A stretch of 64,000 nt of DNA from Typhlomys cinereus (GCA_023101885.1 JALPQD010000115.1:5881251-5945250), one strand, 5' to 3'; numbered from the stretch's first letter, positions 1-12,095 are shown. The notes: a model not told the origin generated them from the letters alone. Made by a program: numbers and translations.

Positions 1-115
1 TCTCTGCCACAGTAGATTCTGTCTGGAATTGTGAGCCAACATAAATCCTTTCTCTCTAAAATTGCTTTGGTCAGAGTATTTTATCACAGCAACAGAAAAG
101 AAACTTAAACAACTA
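1..115 (+). repeat. 3' end of a rodent MaLR-type LTR
   Basis: The segment reads like the terminal part of an ORR1/MT-type LTR: 'gtgagccaacataaat' followed by a pyrimidine-rich stretch and 'tatcacagcaacagaaaag'. The rest of the element lies outside the window. Family assignment is from recognised motifs only. Confidence 0.55.
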
Positions 116-233
116 ATGAAGTGATAGTGAACAAAACTTGTAACTTCTCTGAAGTGACCTATTTTAGCAAAAAAAAAAAAATACAATGATAACCATTTTA
201 CAAGGTCTTGAAGAGATTGAAATGAGATAATAG

Positions 234-412
234 GAGCTGACTATATAGTTCAGCAAGTAAGGTGCCTACTTATAAACCTGGTGACTTGTGGAAGAAGGCG
301 AGAACTGACTTTTGAAAATTGTTCTCTGATCTCTACCCATGTACTATGGCATGTACAAAGACATGCATGAAGGCATGAATTCTCTTTCTCTCTCTCAAGT
401 ATATATGTATTT
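234..412 (+). repeat. B2/B3-like SINE, old copy
   Basis: A degenerate tRNA-like head (gagctgactatatagttcag, then 'aaggtgcc') is followed by the 'ctctgatctctaccca' body typical of rodent B3-type SINEs. It is heavily diverged. The flanking stretch 416-1089 shows nothing I recognise. Confidence 0.5.
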
Positions 413-1089
413 TAAAATGAGATAAATGTCTAGTATTTGTTAAGATATTTTTTTATATGTGTGAAAATGTTCCTTAATTTTAAAATGGCGTACCACTTTA
501 GATGCTAATGGTTACCAAAACATTCAAGTCTTGGAGGCTGCTTTCATATCAATGGCTGCTTTCTGACCAGTGGTTAATGAAGGCTGCAATGTCAGTGGTA
601 GTTTCTTATAATAAGACAACAGTGAAATTGCTACAACTGATTCTTCCTTTTGTGAAATACATCTAGGGAACTTGCAATGTAGTTTATAGCATTTTACCTA
701 CAGTAAAGCTTCTTCCCAAACTGGAATCAATCCTTTAAATTCGCATCATTCCTTTTGCAGTTAAGTTATAAAGTAGAAGTTTATTTTTGGAGATTAGCTT
801 TAAATATCAACTTGCACACTGAGATGTGAACTTTCAGGCACACATGCAAAAATTATTTACAATTTCTGAGGAAGCCGTTGGGGAATTGTCTAATAAAGGT
901 TGACAGAACAAGCCCATGTTGGATGGGGCCATTTTCTAGGCAGGGGGGATAACATGGAGAATGAACAAGTTGGCTTTGGCAGATTGACAAGTTAGAAAGT
1001 ATTGTTGCAGAGACAGGAAACGACCATCCCAATGTTGTAGGGCTCTTGTGTTCTGGAGTCAAAGATTAAAACCAAAACATGTGTAGAAG

Positions 1090-1250
1090 ATTAAGGTAGA
1101 GTTTATTAGAGGAGAGAAAGGTTGGGACTCATGAACTCCAGATGTGGAGTGCCACATGGGGTTAGGACGCCTCCATAAGAAGCAGGTAAGAAACAGACTC
1201 ATGGCACTAATACCATGAGGGGCTAGGGTGCCAAAGATGGCTGCCAGGGC
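1090..1250 (-). repeat. LTR fragment with inverted AATAAA (retrovirus-like family A)
   Basis: On the - strand this reads towards 'cctctaataaactctacctt', a polyadenylation-signal region. The same block recurs at 6173-6282 (+) and about 8230-8543 (-), so it is an interspersed family. A further several hundred bases to about 1640 may be the rest of the LTR, including a palindromic 'ggtatatttacatacc'. The true LTR ends were not resolved. Confidence 0.5.
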
Positions 1251-1699
1251 CAGGTATATTTACATACCTAGCCAAGCCTGGGAAACTGGCTTTTTCTCAT
1301 TGATTAACTCCCATTAGGGCCTCAATCCTGTTGCTCTTAGGCCCATGTGGACTAGAGGTCAAGTTGTTTGATGTGGGGAGCTCCTCTCCACAATCTCTTC
1401 ATAGGGAAGTTGGCCATTTATCTCTGAGAGGATTGGAGTCAGTTCCTCAGCAGGAATGTTCCTTTGGGATGATTCCAACAGTGGGGGATGGCCTTCAGGA
1501 ATTCCAAAGATCTTCAAAGACCTTGAGAGACCCATCCCAGCATGGCGGCTCTAATCCTGCCTCAGATTCCTCTGTCTCAGTCTTCCTATGGCTGTGGTAT
1601 GAACTGTTCTCTTGGCTCCTAATGTTGATATGAAATCTCCATCATAATGAACTGTAACCCAGAGAAGCAAGATCTGTAAACTGGAAAAAAAAAAAAAAA

Positions 1700-3731
1700 T
1701 CCTCGCTCTCCTAAATGTTTGTGTTGTGTTTCCATCATAGCAATTGAATAAGTAGCTAAGAGAATAGTGTAAATCTTTCAATTTTGTTCTAGCCGCTTTC
1801 ACAGCATCCTCACCAAGAGTAGACTGCATTTCAAGTACACACTGTCTTTGAAGTCCTCCCCTGTTAAATTGACCATGAGATAGTTTCAGTTTTCTTGCTA
1901 TTTCCACAAGTTAGCTCTACTGAATTGTTCTGCCATTCAAGTTGTCTATGAAAATTAGAACCAGCTTCCTCTAAATTCCTGCTAATAATATTTGACCTTT
2001 TCCTGTGGGTGACAAATGTTCTTAATGGCACCTACAAGGGAAAATCCTTTCCAGATGGTTTTCAGCTAATATTGCCTGTCAGATGAGTCACTGACAGTTA
2101 AGCCCTTACAAAGTGTATTTCTTGTATAATAACACTTGAAGATCATAATTACTTTCTGATCTGTGGGCTCCTTGAAATGCAGCAAGAATTCCAAACATGC
2201 ACAGCACTGTCACAAATGATCTTGAAGGGCAAAGCTAGGAGTTTGACACTTTTAATGATTATTTACAGAGAGATATGATTCTGGCAAAAAAGAAATTAAA
2301 TGATTTTATTTTGAGTTTGAGTAATAATGTTACAGTTGTTTTGTGGCTATATTCTGAAAAAATACCATTGAAGGATCCAGGAAAGACTGCTTCAGTGAGA
2401 CCTAAGTAACTTAGTAGAGGGAAATGTGACCCTGAAGTGAATTCAGGTTCAATCAGATAAACAAAGAAATACTTCAAATACAGTGAAAATAGGAAAGGTC
2501 CTACCTAAAAGGAATAGGAAATTAGTTCTCTTTAGGAGAATTGGTTATTGTCTAGGTAGATGAGTTAGATTTCAAAGTAGGACAGTAGACAGTTGAAAAT
2601 GTTTAGAAGCGATGCTGCATCTTAGAGCAGAGAACAAAACTATTCACTGTGTTATTGCTCAAAATCTTTTAAAGGATTCTAAATAGGGAACACTTCTAAG
2701 CATTTTGGGCCAGATATGGGAGGACTAGTAGGGTGTAGTATGAAGTGCAGGAGGCCTTTCACAAAGGCTACAAAAACCTGTTAGCAAAGAGGAAGGGTGG
2801 AAACTTCCAGTAGAAGCTGATTAAAACTATGCCACAGGTGCAGAGATTTGTCAATGCCTAAAGGAAACCTGTGACTCCTTGCAATCATGAGGCCTGTAAT
2901 GCTTAAAATGTATGTAGAACTACATGTAACAGAGCATGTGCAAGAAAGTCCATGTGCAAATGATCCCAAAAGGCCTGTGAAATATGATATAAAAATTTCA
3001 TCCAGATCTCCTCCAGTTCCAACCTGCTTCCTCCCCTCATAAATGCATATCTTTTAAATAAGCTGAGCCTATCTCTGCTACTGCATTCATCTCTGTCACT
3101 CTTTGTTCCAGCATACAAAAGCCTGGAGCATCTATTGAGGTGCCTTCACAATCCCAGTATCCAACAATATTGACTTACAATGCCAGGACTTTATCAGCAT
3201 GTGGAAGGAGGTATTTTGCAAGCTGTTATGCCAACCACTGTAGGTCAAATAAAATGCTATTGTGGTTGAAAGAAAATTCCAAAGGTAAAATAATCCCATG
3301 ATGTGAAGTAGGGAAAAAGACAAAGCTTGTTACCTCAATGATGGTCTATAGCATAATTAATAATATATAACTACTCAGAACTATATAAACATATCCCTTT
3401 CCTCCTCTTTGACACTGAAGAAGTACTTCTCAGTTCATGACATATTTTATATGAAAATAAAAAGAAAAGGAAGTTAAGCCTGGCTCCAACATCCTTGAGT
3501 ATTATTCTTCCAAATATGTTCAAACGAATGATTTCAAAAGTTGAAAGAGGCGCATCGTTTGATACTTTTCGGATTTTAGAAACTACATCTCCAAATAATC
3601 CACAGAATAAAGGAAATTTTGTATATTTATAGACTTTATAGGGAAGTGGAGTTTGAAACTAGAGAGGAGGGATCTTTTAGTTTAGCAGATTAGTTAAGTG
3701 AAGATTCTAGATAGGATAAAGGCACTGGTTT
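1700..3731. other. Non-coding stretch, nothing recognised
   Basis: About 2 kb of AT-rich sequence without a coding-like open frame, tRNA-like head or LTR terminus that I can identify. The short open frames here have no recognisable domains. Confidence 0.5.
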
Positions 3732-3745
3732 AAGAAGCTAATCCT

Positions 3746-4010
3746 GGAGCTGGAGAGGTGGCTCAGGGGTTAAACCTCTGCCTTGCAGGCAAAAGGTCTT
3801 GAGTTCGGATCCTAGACCCCATGTATAGACGCGGGGCAGAAGTGGGGGCGGCCTGTGTTTCTGGTCCTGGTAGGGCGGAGCCTATGAATTCCGGGACAGA
3901 GTAAACAAGGAGGAGGTGGAGGCGGTCCATGGTGGTTCCCTAATTCGTCTGTAGTTCTACACACACACACATGCATACACACACAAATGAATAAATAATA
4001 AAAAAAATTA
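3746..4010 (+). repeat. B2-type tRNA-derived SINE, young, with target-site duplication
   Basis: It starts 'gagctggagaggtggctcag' and runs through the full family body to a CA-rich, AATAAA-rich tail. It is flanked by 14-base direct repeats with one mismatch, 'aagaagctaatcct' at 3732-3745 and 'aagaagctagtcct' at 4011-4024. This defines a complete LINE-mobilised insertion. Confidence 0.85.
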
Positions 4011-4024
4011 AAGAAGCTAGTCCT

Positions 4025-4745
4025 ATAGTCTTACTCTACGTGGAGCTGCTACACCAAGGGAAGATACTAGATAGGATATTAGGTGTAACTAGTCCCTTCT
4101 ACCTAGACTTCTTTGACCTATAGTTCACTCAAGCCTGTAATGAATATTGTTCACATTCACTATTAATTCTATAGTACCTCCTGTGCAGCCCCATCTTCTC
4201 CCCAAATAGTCTAGTCTTCCGTCTTCCTTCCAATTTCATTTCTTTCTCTTTCTCTATGTCTTCAGTGAGTAAAATATCTTTGTGTTTTTCTAACCTGGAG
4301 TGATATATAGTTGTCAGAAATAAGCAACTGTACTACTCATATAGGGCCTGTGTTCTGAGAAATGAATTTTCTAAAATGTCATCATTATGTACTTACCTGG
4401 ACTTTGTATTTCAGGATAAATACTGTTTAGAGTTCACAGCTATTTTTCTTTGTAAGTCTGTAGTCTCGTTAGTGATTTTGGTAAGACAATAGAAAAAACT
4501 TTGAAAGTTGTCCCTTGAATCATCAAGTCCATTTTTTTCAGAGTCTGTCAGAATGTGATCCAGTTCTCCTGATTTTTATTTTCTTCAGCGATCTGGACAG
4601 TTGGACAACCCTACCTTGAAGCTAAACTCCAAAGACTTAGCCCTCCAGATACATGGTATTCACTGGAGTCTTATAATGCATGTGACTCAAATAGAGGGAT
4701 CTTTAATCATGATAAATTCTCTTTTTCTGTTTTCTTCTGTTTTTT
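4025..4745. other. Non-coding stretch, nothing recognised
   Basis: Unique-looking AT-rich DNA between a SINE and an LTR, with no gene or repeat signature I can support. Confidence 0.4.
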
Positions 4746-4753
4746 GGGGGTAT

Positions 4754-5113
4754 GTCATGGTTTGAAATGTGTCCCCCACAGTCTCATTTGTTTGGCAAGG
4801 TCATAGCACCTTGAGAAGCAGAGCCTTGCTGGAAGAAGGCAGTCACAAGGGGTGGGCCTTGAAGTGGATTAGTCCCACCCTACCTTCAGGAGAAGTCTGC
4901 CTTTGTAGCAAGCAGTCTGGTAGCTCTCAGCCTCCAAGACGTTTGCAATAATTTAGCCTGTCTCCAGCTTCAGCCAGCCAGCCATGCTGTCCCCAACATG
5001 AGAGACTGTATCTCTCCTATGGAATTGTAAACTGAATAAATCTCCCTTTCTCCCTTAAGTTGATTGACTTTGAATGCTCTCTTATGGCAATAGTTAAGAA
5101 TAACTGTTACAGG
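4754..5113 (+). repeat. Solo MaLR-type LTR
   Basis: It begins 'tgtcatggtttgaaatgtgt', resembling MaLR LTR 5' ends, has AATAAA near 5035 within 'aaactgaataaatctccc', and ends near 'aataactgttaca'. Length of about 360 bp suits a MaLR LTR. Confidence 0.65.
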
Positions 5114-5149
5114 GTACATGTGTGCAGTGTGCCTGAGGTTGTGTATGTG

Positions 5150-5152
5150 TAT

Positions 5153-5193
<41 letters not shown>

Positions 5194-5200
5194 TGTAGAG
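5150..5200. repeat. (TG)n microsatellite
   Basis: A dinucleotide run that opens short cysteine/valine frames on both strands; these are not genes. Confidence 0.9.
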
Positions 5201-5601
5201 GAGTGTGTACATACATGTGTATGTGAAGGCCAGAAGTTGATGTTCAGTATCTTCTTTGATCTCTTCTTTATCTGCTAGCCCATTCTCTAGTCCATTTTCA
5301 AGATGATATTTTTAGAAATAAGCCTTCCTTAAGTAGGAAGGAACAAAAACAATGATTTCAGATATGAATCTTATTTTGTTATGATACAATGATTGTATAT
5401 AGAAAGTGAAGATCAAGATACAATGGATATGCTAAATTATGCCACATACACTTTCCAGTAAGTTAAATTCTGAGCAAGTCAAAGGCTTCCACAAAAAGTG
5501 ATCTTAAGAATCAGGATATTGCATTAGGGATTTTGTTAAATTTGCTACTGTTATAGACTCACCTTTTTTGGACTTTTATTTTATTTTTAATTTTTAAAAA
5601 T

Positions 5602-5882
5602 GAGGCTGGAAAAATGGCTCAGGGATTAAGACTCTGCCATAAAAACAGAAGGACATGGATTAGGATCCTGGGGTCCCACATAAAAATACCAGGTAAAGAT
5701 GACAACTGCTGGAAGGCAGAGCCTGGGAAATTCCGGAGGAAGCAAAAAATAGGTAGAAGCAACAGGATGACCTTGAAGTCACTCTTGGTCCTCCACAGGG
5801 ACACAAAGTGCTTTCTGATGCACACACACACAAACACATGCACACATGCATATCCAAAACAAATAGATAAGAAGTTTATTTT
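5602..5882 (+). repeat. B2-type SINE, older copy
   Basis: Head 'aggctggaaaaatggctcag', body with 'gcagagcctgggaaattcc' and a CACA-rich tail. It is clearly diverged from the young family at 36670. Confidence 0.8.
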
Positions 5883-5894
5883 TTAAATTGCTGT

Positions 5895-6088
5895 TAATTT
5901 AAAAATATTTTATTTATTCGAGAGAGGAGAAGAAAGCAAGAAGAAGACATGCCATGATGCATGGGTGGAGGTCAAAGGACAACTTTGGAAGTCATTTCTC
6001 TCCTTCTGCCATATGGGATTCTGGGGATTCAACTGGGATTGCGAGGTTTGCAGTCAGGTGACTTAACTGCTGAGCTTGTTGGCCCATG
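5895..6088 (-). repeat. B3-like SINE
   Basis: Reversed tRNA-like end 'ctgctgagcttgttggccc' with an upstream 'tggaggtcaaaggacaac' body, typical of rodent B3/B2 relatives. Confidence 0.65.
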
Positions 6089-6172
6089 TTGTTAACACTG
6101 CTTAAAGCTCTAATATAGAATTCTTTCAAGAAATGAATTATCTATTGCAGATTCAGTTATTAAAGTATTCTG

Positions 6173-6282
6173 GGTGCTCTAGTTCCTCATGGCATTTGGG
6201 GTGCCATGAGTCCATTTCTAGCTCCATGAGTTTCAACCTTTCTCTCCTCTAATAAACTCTACCTTAATACTCAAAAAAAAAA
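6173..6282 (+). mobile_element. Short polyadenylated retroposon derived from an LTR
   Basis: About 100 bp matching LTR family A ends with AATAAA (6251-6256) and then an A-run. It is flanked by the perfect 11-base direct repeat 'aaagtattctg' at 6162-6172 and 6283-6293. The tail plus target-site duplication indicates an LTR-templated RNA inserted by L1 machinery, not a provirus remnant. Confidence 0.75.
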
Positions 6283-6515
6283 AAAAGTATTCTGAAATAT
6301 GAGTAATCCCAGAATGTTACCAGCCAAAACCTCAGTTCGACCCTTGAGTCATAACTCAAGTATTTCCTTAAATATAAAATTTTTATTTTTCTCTTCAAGA
6401 TGACATTCAAAATTGGATAGTCCTATTCATCTTAAACATCAAAAGTAAATCTGATCAGCTGAAGGAACCAGTTATTTAAAATTGAAGTATCTATGCTGGC
6501 AGGAACTTTAATGAC

Positions 6516-7700
6516 TTTTTTTTATAAATTGCTATTATTTCTAGTCTTCTTCAGTGAAGAATAGCAAAGCTGTTCATGTATCACTTAGCATGGCAAATTT
6601 GGGTGGAGTATCTTTATGCTCCTAATTTGGAATATCCAAGATATCTTTTGCTTCCATTTGTAATGGTCATGTTTTCATTTTTTTCCTGTATAATAATGTC
6701 AAACATGCTGGGGTTTTTTATTATGTTTATTTATTTTTTTCCCAATCATACAAACTTAATAGGTACCCTGTCCCCTCCCTCCCTCCACCCCTCCCCAGTC
6801 CCCCTTGCACCTTTCCCTCCTTTTCCCCTTGCTTTCACCCCCCTCCCTCCCTTTCTCCCAGTGCCTTCCTCTTCCCTCCCCCCATTCCCTGGAGCATCCT
6901 TTAGTTGAAAGTCAAACTTCCCTCTGTGTCCTCCACTCTAATGAGGTGTAAGGACTCAGTGGCACTGCCCAGAGCAATGTGATTGTTAATTCCTTGCCTC
7001 TAAGGATCCTAGTATTTGTGATCCATGTTAGACTTTGGGAGGTCATTAACATGATAAGTCATTGCACAGGTCATGCAAAGTCCGATTATGGCTACTGTGG
7101 TCCTAACTTGTGTGGAGGATCTTGCTCATCGTTGCTCTTCCCCATCTTTAGGCTCTTACAGTCTTACTGCCCCCTCTTCTGCAATTTCCCTGAGCTTTAG
7201 GATGGGGAGAGATTAGGCTGGCCTGGCTCCAGGTGATTAATGTAGGGTCTCTGATGTTCTAAATTATAGCTGGTTGTTATTTTCAGTTTTGCTGTTCCTG
7301 CACCGCCCTTGGCTCCATCCTGATTGCTATTGGAGGTCATCTCCTAATCAGAGATAAAAGGCTGTTTAAATGAAATCTTACTATAAGAGTAGATTCAAAG
7401 GTGGATGGAATAGGAGTAAGAGACTGCAGGGGGAGGTGTCAGTCTCCCATTTGCAGGATGGTTACCATCTATTTGCCAGTCACTATACCCTCTCTGACGA
7501 GTGAGATCAAACCCCTCAGTTGCAAGTGACCAGGAAGGAAAGTGAGTGAGCTTAACCAGATGTCTCACTACTTACTTGCAATACTTGATGGTGACTTATT
7601 TCTCTCTGCTGTAGCATGATCCCCTATCTCCTTATTTCTGGGGGGGGGGGGTGGGGCTCCTTCCCTTTCTCTCCTGTTTATAGTCTTTGCAATTACTGCA
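6516..7700 (-). mobile_element. L1 3'UTR with an extra ~200 bp at its 3' side
   Basis: On the - strand this is an L1 3' untranslated region: a G-rich purine tract (seen here as C-rich at 6770-6890) and a block shared with L1 copies at 37.2, 48.9, 50.5 and 57.5 kb. Beyond the usual L1 3' end lies a further block (6516-6715) shared only with the copy at 37.9-38.1 kb. No ORF2 is attached. A G12 run sits at 7640-7651. Confidence 0.75.
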
Positions 7701-8217
7701 GGTGTTACAAAGATTTATCTTTGAATAAAACATGCTAGTTTTAACCAAGTCTTTTATTACATTTCTGATTTCAGTTGGAAGACTTAGGCATGGTTTGACT
7801 TCTTCAGTCTATTATGACATTGGCTAAAAGCTTAGTGTCATTAAAGTCACAGATGAACTAATCTGGAGGTACATCATGACTTCATCTACATGCCTTGGTT
7901 AAATGGCTAAAAGGCTAGATTCAAAACTATTGCCAAAAGGGTCTTCACTCTGAGGGTTAATCTTGGTTGTCAACTTGACCAGATCTGGAATCAGCTAACA
8001 GACAAAGTGTTGGATTTACTAGTGCATGATTTTCTTATCACTTTAACTGAAATATGATGATTTACCTTAAATGTGGACAGCATTTTCTCATAGCAGCCCA
8101 GAAAAACAAAGTAAAAAGAAGTCTGAGAAAGAGTCTTTGCTTATTAGCTGCTTGTCTTCATGTCATATTGGCAAATTCATCTTTACTGTTTGCATCTTGC
8201 TGCTGCTGCTTTTCTTT

Positions 8218-8544
8218 TCTTTCTTTTTTTTTAGGATTAAGGTAGAGTTTATTAGAGGAGAGAAAGGCTGGAACTCATGGACTCCAGACGTGGAGTACCA
8301 TGAGGGGCTAGGGCACCGCGGAGAACTCATGGAGTGCCTGCCATGAGGGGCAAGCGCCAGAGAGAAATCATGGATCCCAGGCATGCAAACCATGAGAAGC
8401 AAGGAACAGACTCATGGCACTTTGAATGCCATGAGGGGCTAAGGCGCCAGAGAACTCACGGACTCCAGGCATGGAATCCATGAGAAGCAAGGAAAAAGAA
8501 ATGGATTCATGGTGCTCTGAGTGCCAGGAGGGGCTAGGGCGCTT
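8218..8544 (-). mobile_element. Polyadenylated LTR-derived retroposon with internal repeats
   Basis: Read on the - strand it ends with AATAAA, 'ctctaccttaatcct' and an A-run. Sixteen-base direct repeats 'gctgctgcttttcttt' flank it at 8202-8217 and 8545-8560. Inside, blocks of the type 'catgaggggct...gccagagaactca' recur about three to four times. It is the second retroposed copy of LTR family A in this window. Confidence 0.65.
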
Positions 8545-8784
8545 GCTGCTGCTTTTCTTTGCTGACACTGCCACCCAGCCTTTCAGTTGTTCAAGTGTGT
8601 AGACTGAAGACCAGTGGCTCTCTAGGAACCTTCCCAGCCTTTGGCACCACACTGGGTCTATTGAAACATCCAGCATCTTGGACTGAGCAACTACTGTGTT
8701 CTCAGCTTCTCCAGTGTGAAAGCATCCGTTGTTGAACTACAAAGACCATATCATGTAAGGCAACCTAATAATAGCTCTTTATTA

Positions 8785-9054
8785 AAATGTTTTATTTATT
8801 AACAAGACGAGAAAGAGAACAGAAAAGAGAGACAGAAAGGCAGAGAGACAGAATCAGAGAGAACAAGAGAGAAAGAGAGGAGTTGGGAGAAAAAGGAATA
8901 GGTATGTGTCACAGTACCTATGTGGAGGTCAGAGGTCAGTTTACAGAAATCTGTTGTCTCCTGCTACCATGTGGACTATAGGAACTGAACTCAGGTCACC
9001 AGATTTGTGTACCACCACGTGTCTTTACCAACTGAGTCATCTCACTGGCCCTAA
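8785..9054 (-). repeat. B3-like SINE
   Basis: Reversed tRNA-like end 'aactgagtcatctcactggc', body 'tatgtggaggtcagaggtca', and a purine-rich expanded segment (8807-8890) that gives a spurious Arg/Glu-rich frame. Confidence 0.7.
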
Positions 9055-9136
9055 ACCACATTTTAAATATATATATATATATTCATATATTCATTCTGTT
9101 GGTTCTGTTACTCTAGAGAATTCTGACCAATATACT

Positions 9137-10134
9137 CACATGACTTTAAGAATGTCCTAACCTCAAGTAGTCTTGTTTATCCAAGTTTACGGTACCTTGT
9201 TTACCCAAGACGGAATTTTCCAAGGAGCTCAGCCAGAATCTGACAAGCTGTTATGATCCATCTTTAAGACCCCAGAACATAAAGCAAGTCAGTAAAGTCA
9301 AGTCAGATTCAAGGCGAGGTTTTGCCTTCTATCTTTCAGGGAAGTATGGATGGTATGTTTGGCCAATGAGGGAAGCAACTGATGGTGGCATCTATAATTA
9401 CTTAGAGACAGATATAAAGCAGTTCACCACTAATTACTTTTCAAAGAAAAAATTATGTTTAAAAGACTGCAATGTGTAGCAACTGTGATCTTTGATTTTT
9501 GACATTGAGTTTTGCAACATTTACCAGTTTTTTTATTGCTATAATAAATTGTTTTAATCAAGGGTATCCAGAGCTACATGACCTAAGTTTTCCTTGGTAT
9601 TTTTCATCACAGTGATGAGTTTTATATCATCTATCAAATGAAAAAGTCATAGGATATTTTAGGTAAAGATACGTATGAGAAATTGCAATGCAATGTACGA
9701 CAGAAATGTATAGCAAACCTCCAGCTAGCAAGTTAAGTAAGGTACCCTCAGGCTTTACTTTCAACAAAAGGAGATTAAAGACAATACCTAACTCAAGGAA
9801 TGATCAATAACAGCAATAAAAGGGTGTAGATGTTACAGATCCTACAGGTATCAAAAGGATTATGTAGGAATGTTATGAATAACTACATGATGAGAAATTT
9901 GATAACTGAAACCTTTAAAGCACAACTTATCAATACTAGTGCAAGATCAAGGATGAGACAGCACAGTTTTGTCTCTATTAGCAAAACTGGATTTAAAAAA
10001 AAAACAAAATAAAAATAAAAAACCTCTTCATGAAGAAAACTCTAGACCCAGGTAGTTTTGGTGGCAAAATGTACTTAAGTATTGAAAGTGAATATCATTT
10101 AAAGGCTGCAATATGCAAATCTTATTTTATTATT
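9137..10134. other. Non-coding stretch, nothing recognised
   Basis: About 1 kb of unique-looking sequence; no gene or repeat boundary could be supported. Confidence 0.4.
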
Positions 10135-11050
10135 TTTAATGTTTTAGTGTTGTATACATGAATTTATAATGAATTTATGATATTTTTACCCAATCCTATC
10201 CCCTTTTCTTTTCCCCTTACAACCTTTTCATCTTAAAACTGCCCTGCCACCTTCAGGTGGCAGACTTCCCCTGCCAGACTTCCTCCTACTTGTGTGGCCC
10301 CCTAGGTTTTTTTGATAAAATGATTCATACTCTAGCAAGTATCATAGATCAGTGGGTGTACCATTGAAGAACACATCTGTCATAGTTAGATACAGGTGTC
10401 AACTTGAGAGTTGAAGGTTTGGGCTCTGGGCACATTTGTAGAAATTAGTAGTTGACTTAAACTCAGAGTGAACTTGTAGGAGATTGTCTAGTGGATGGAG
10501 AAAGCCCAGCCCATAGTAGGTGGGACTAATCTCTGGGCAGGTGAATAAAATGGAAGGAGCTGTTTGAGAAAAGGGCATCCTTGTGTACACTTGGCAAAAC
10601 AGCTAATTTGGCAAATAAGGATCATCCCTCTCTCAACTCTTATGAAGCTTTCCTGTCATGCTGGATAAGGAGCTGTAATGAGAGATTGTAGGAGAGAATG
10701 AACCCCTTGTTTCCTTAAGCTGTTTATTGGTAACTTATCAGCAACATGCAGGCTAATTACAACAATATTTTCCTTTTCTTCCCTATCAGCATTAGTCCTT
10801 ATTAGTCTTTCAAGGAGGTGTGGAGCTTCTTGGGATCTTTCCCCTTCCATGGTGAGGTGTTAATAGGACAGCCTGTGTAGTTCTTGTGAAAATACACATA
10901 TCTGCCATGAAATCATGGATACCACAGCCCTGCCATGCACAGTCTTACTTCAGGTCCTTACAATCTTATCGCCACCTTTTCCATGATATTCCCTGGGCCT
11001 TGTGGCAGGTGAAGGTACAGTTTAGATGTCTTATTTAGGACTAAGTGGTC
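10135..11050 (-). mobile_element. Old L1 3'UTR interrupted by a MaLR LTR
   Basis: The two parts, 10135-10380 and about 10766-11050, align in order with the uninterrupted block at 63185-63715 (shared phrases include 'ttccatgatattccctgggc'). The interruption is the LTR described in the next entry. Confidence 0.6.
10381..10764 (+). repeat. Solo MaLR-type LTR (family with TGTCAACTTGA)
   Basis: It shares start 'catagttagatacaggtgtc', middle and end with copies at 43870-44285 and 55385-55800. It sits inside an older L1 3'UTR, so the LTR is the younger insertion. Confidence 0.7.
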
Positions 11051-11920
11051 TGAAGTCATTTATTTTCTGAATTTTGGCAAATTGTGCTTTTCTACTCCCC
11101 CAAAACTTCTAAAATAAGATATGGATGTAAAATAAGCTTAAAAAGCAAGAAGAAAACATTATCTAAATAAAAAAGAAGAAAGGAGAGATGTATAAAATGG
11201 GTATAATAAAATTCTCAGTTTCTCTGTAAATCTCATATTTGAAATGCTGTCAAACACATTTAAGATGATAAAACAATTAAAACAATCCTGCTGGAGACAT
11301 GACTCAGGAAAACAATTCCAAACCTTAGGTACTATTGTGTTTGTTATAGTGAAACACAGATTACCAGAGTTTATGTAAAACTTGAGGCTGCATATTATAA
11401 AACAGGTACATTCCAAAGAGTGACACCTAAATTGTCCCATAAAATGAGTTGATACAAGATATAGAAAGTCCAGGAAGGGAAGAATAACATTATTATGCTA
11501 AAGTGTAATAGTACTGAGGAGATATCTATGGTGTAAGTGTCTAACGGGATGAATACAGTTCCCAAAACAATCATAAACAGTGAACATAGGTCACTTTCAG
11601 GGAACCTGTCACAAATATTCCATGGCAGGAATGCAGAATGGCAGGTTTTCTGTGTCTCAAATTATATTTAACTTAATACAATTATAAAAATAATAACTAA
11701 GCGAAATATTTAGTAAAACTTTTTAGAAATACTGTACTGGTGGAAAAACAGGGCAAGTTTAGGTAGAGTTTAAAATTTCACTGAGTAACTTCCAACCAGG
11801 ACACGATTGTTTAAGGTGAAGATAATTATTACAATTAAATACAGGATCTGAAGAAAATACTTGTGACTTTTTGAGTGCATTTGAAAAGTGACAAGTGTCA
11901 TGGATATTTTTTAACACATT
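11051..11920. other. Non-coding stretch, nothing recognised
   Basis: AT-rich unique-looking DNA. A 93-residue open frame on the - strand (11159-11440) has no recognisable domain and looks random in composition. Confidence 0.4.
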
Positions 11921-11924
11921 AAAA

Positions 11925-12095
11925 ATCCCGACAGAAGGACCTGGATTTGGATCCTAGATCCCACGTAAAAACAACAGGTGGAAATGGTGGTGATCTGTAC
12001 TTACCACCCTGGAAGTCAGAGCCTGGGAAACACCACAGCAAAGTAAAGAGGAGGTAGGACAATCCAGGGTGATTCCTGACGTCACCTTTGGGCCT

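Larger units (their letters stand above)
7960..9136 (+). repeat. MaLR-type LTR split by two insertions
   Basis: It opens with 'ttggttgtcaacttgacc' and closes with 'ggttctgttactctagag' near 9105, both typical of rodent MaLR termini. It is interrupted by an LTR-derived retroposon (about 8218-8544) and a B3-like SINE (8785-9054). Confidence 0.6.

Noticed and set aside
853..1062. 69-residue frame on the - strand near the LTR fragment
   Set aside because: No similarity to retroviral or cellular proteins that I recognise; probably LTR or flank sequence.
5060..5278. Cysteine/valine-rich frames over TG/CA repeats (also at 11919, 17864, 26731, 45369, 48517)
   Set aside because: Translations of microsatellites and SINE bodies, not proteins.
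8787..8981. Arg/Glu-rich frame
   Set aside because: Purine-rich expansion inside a B3-like SINE.
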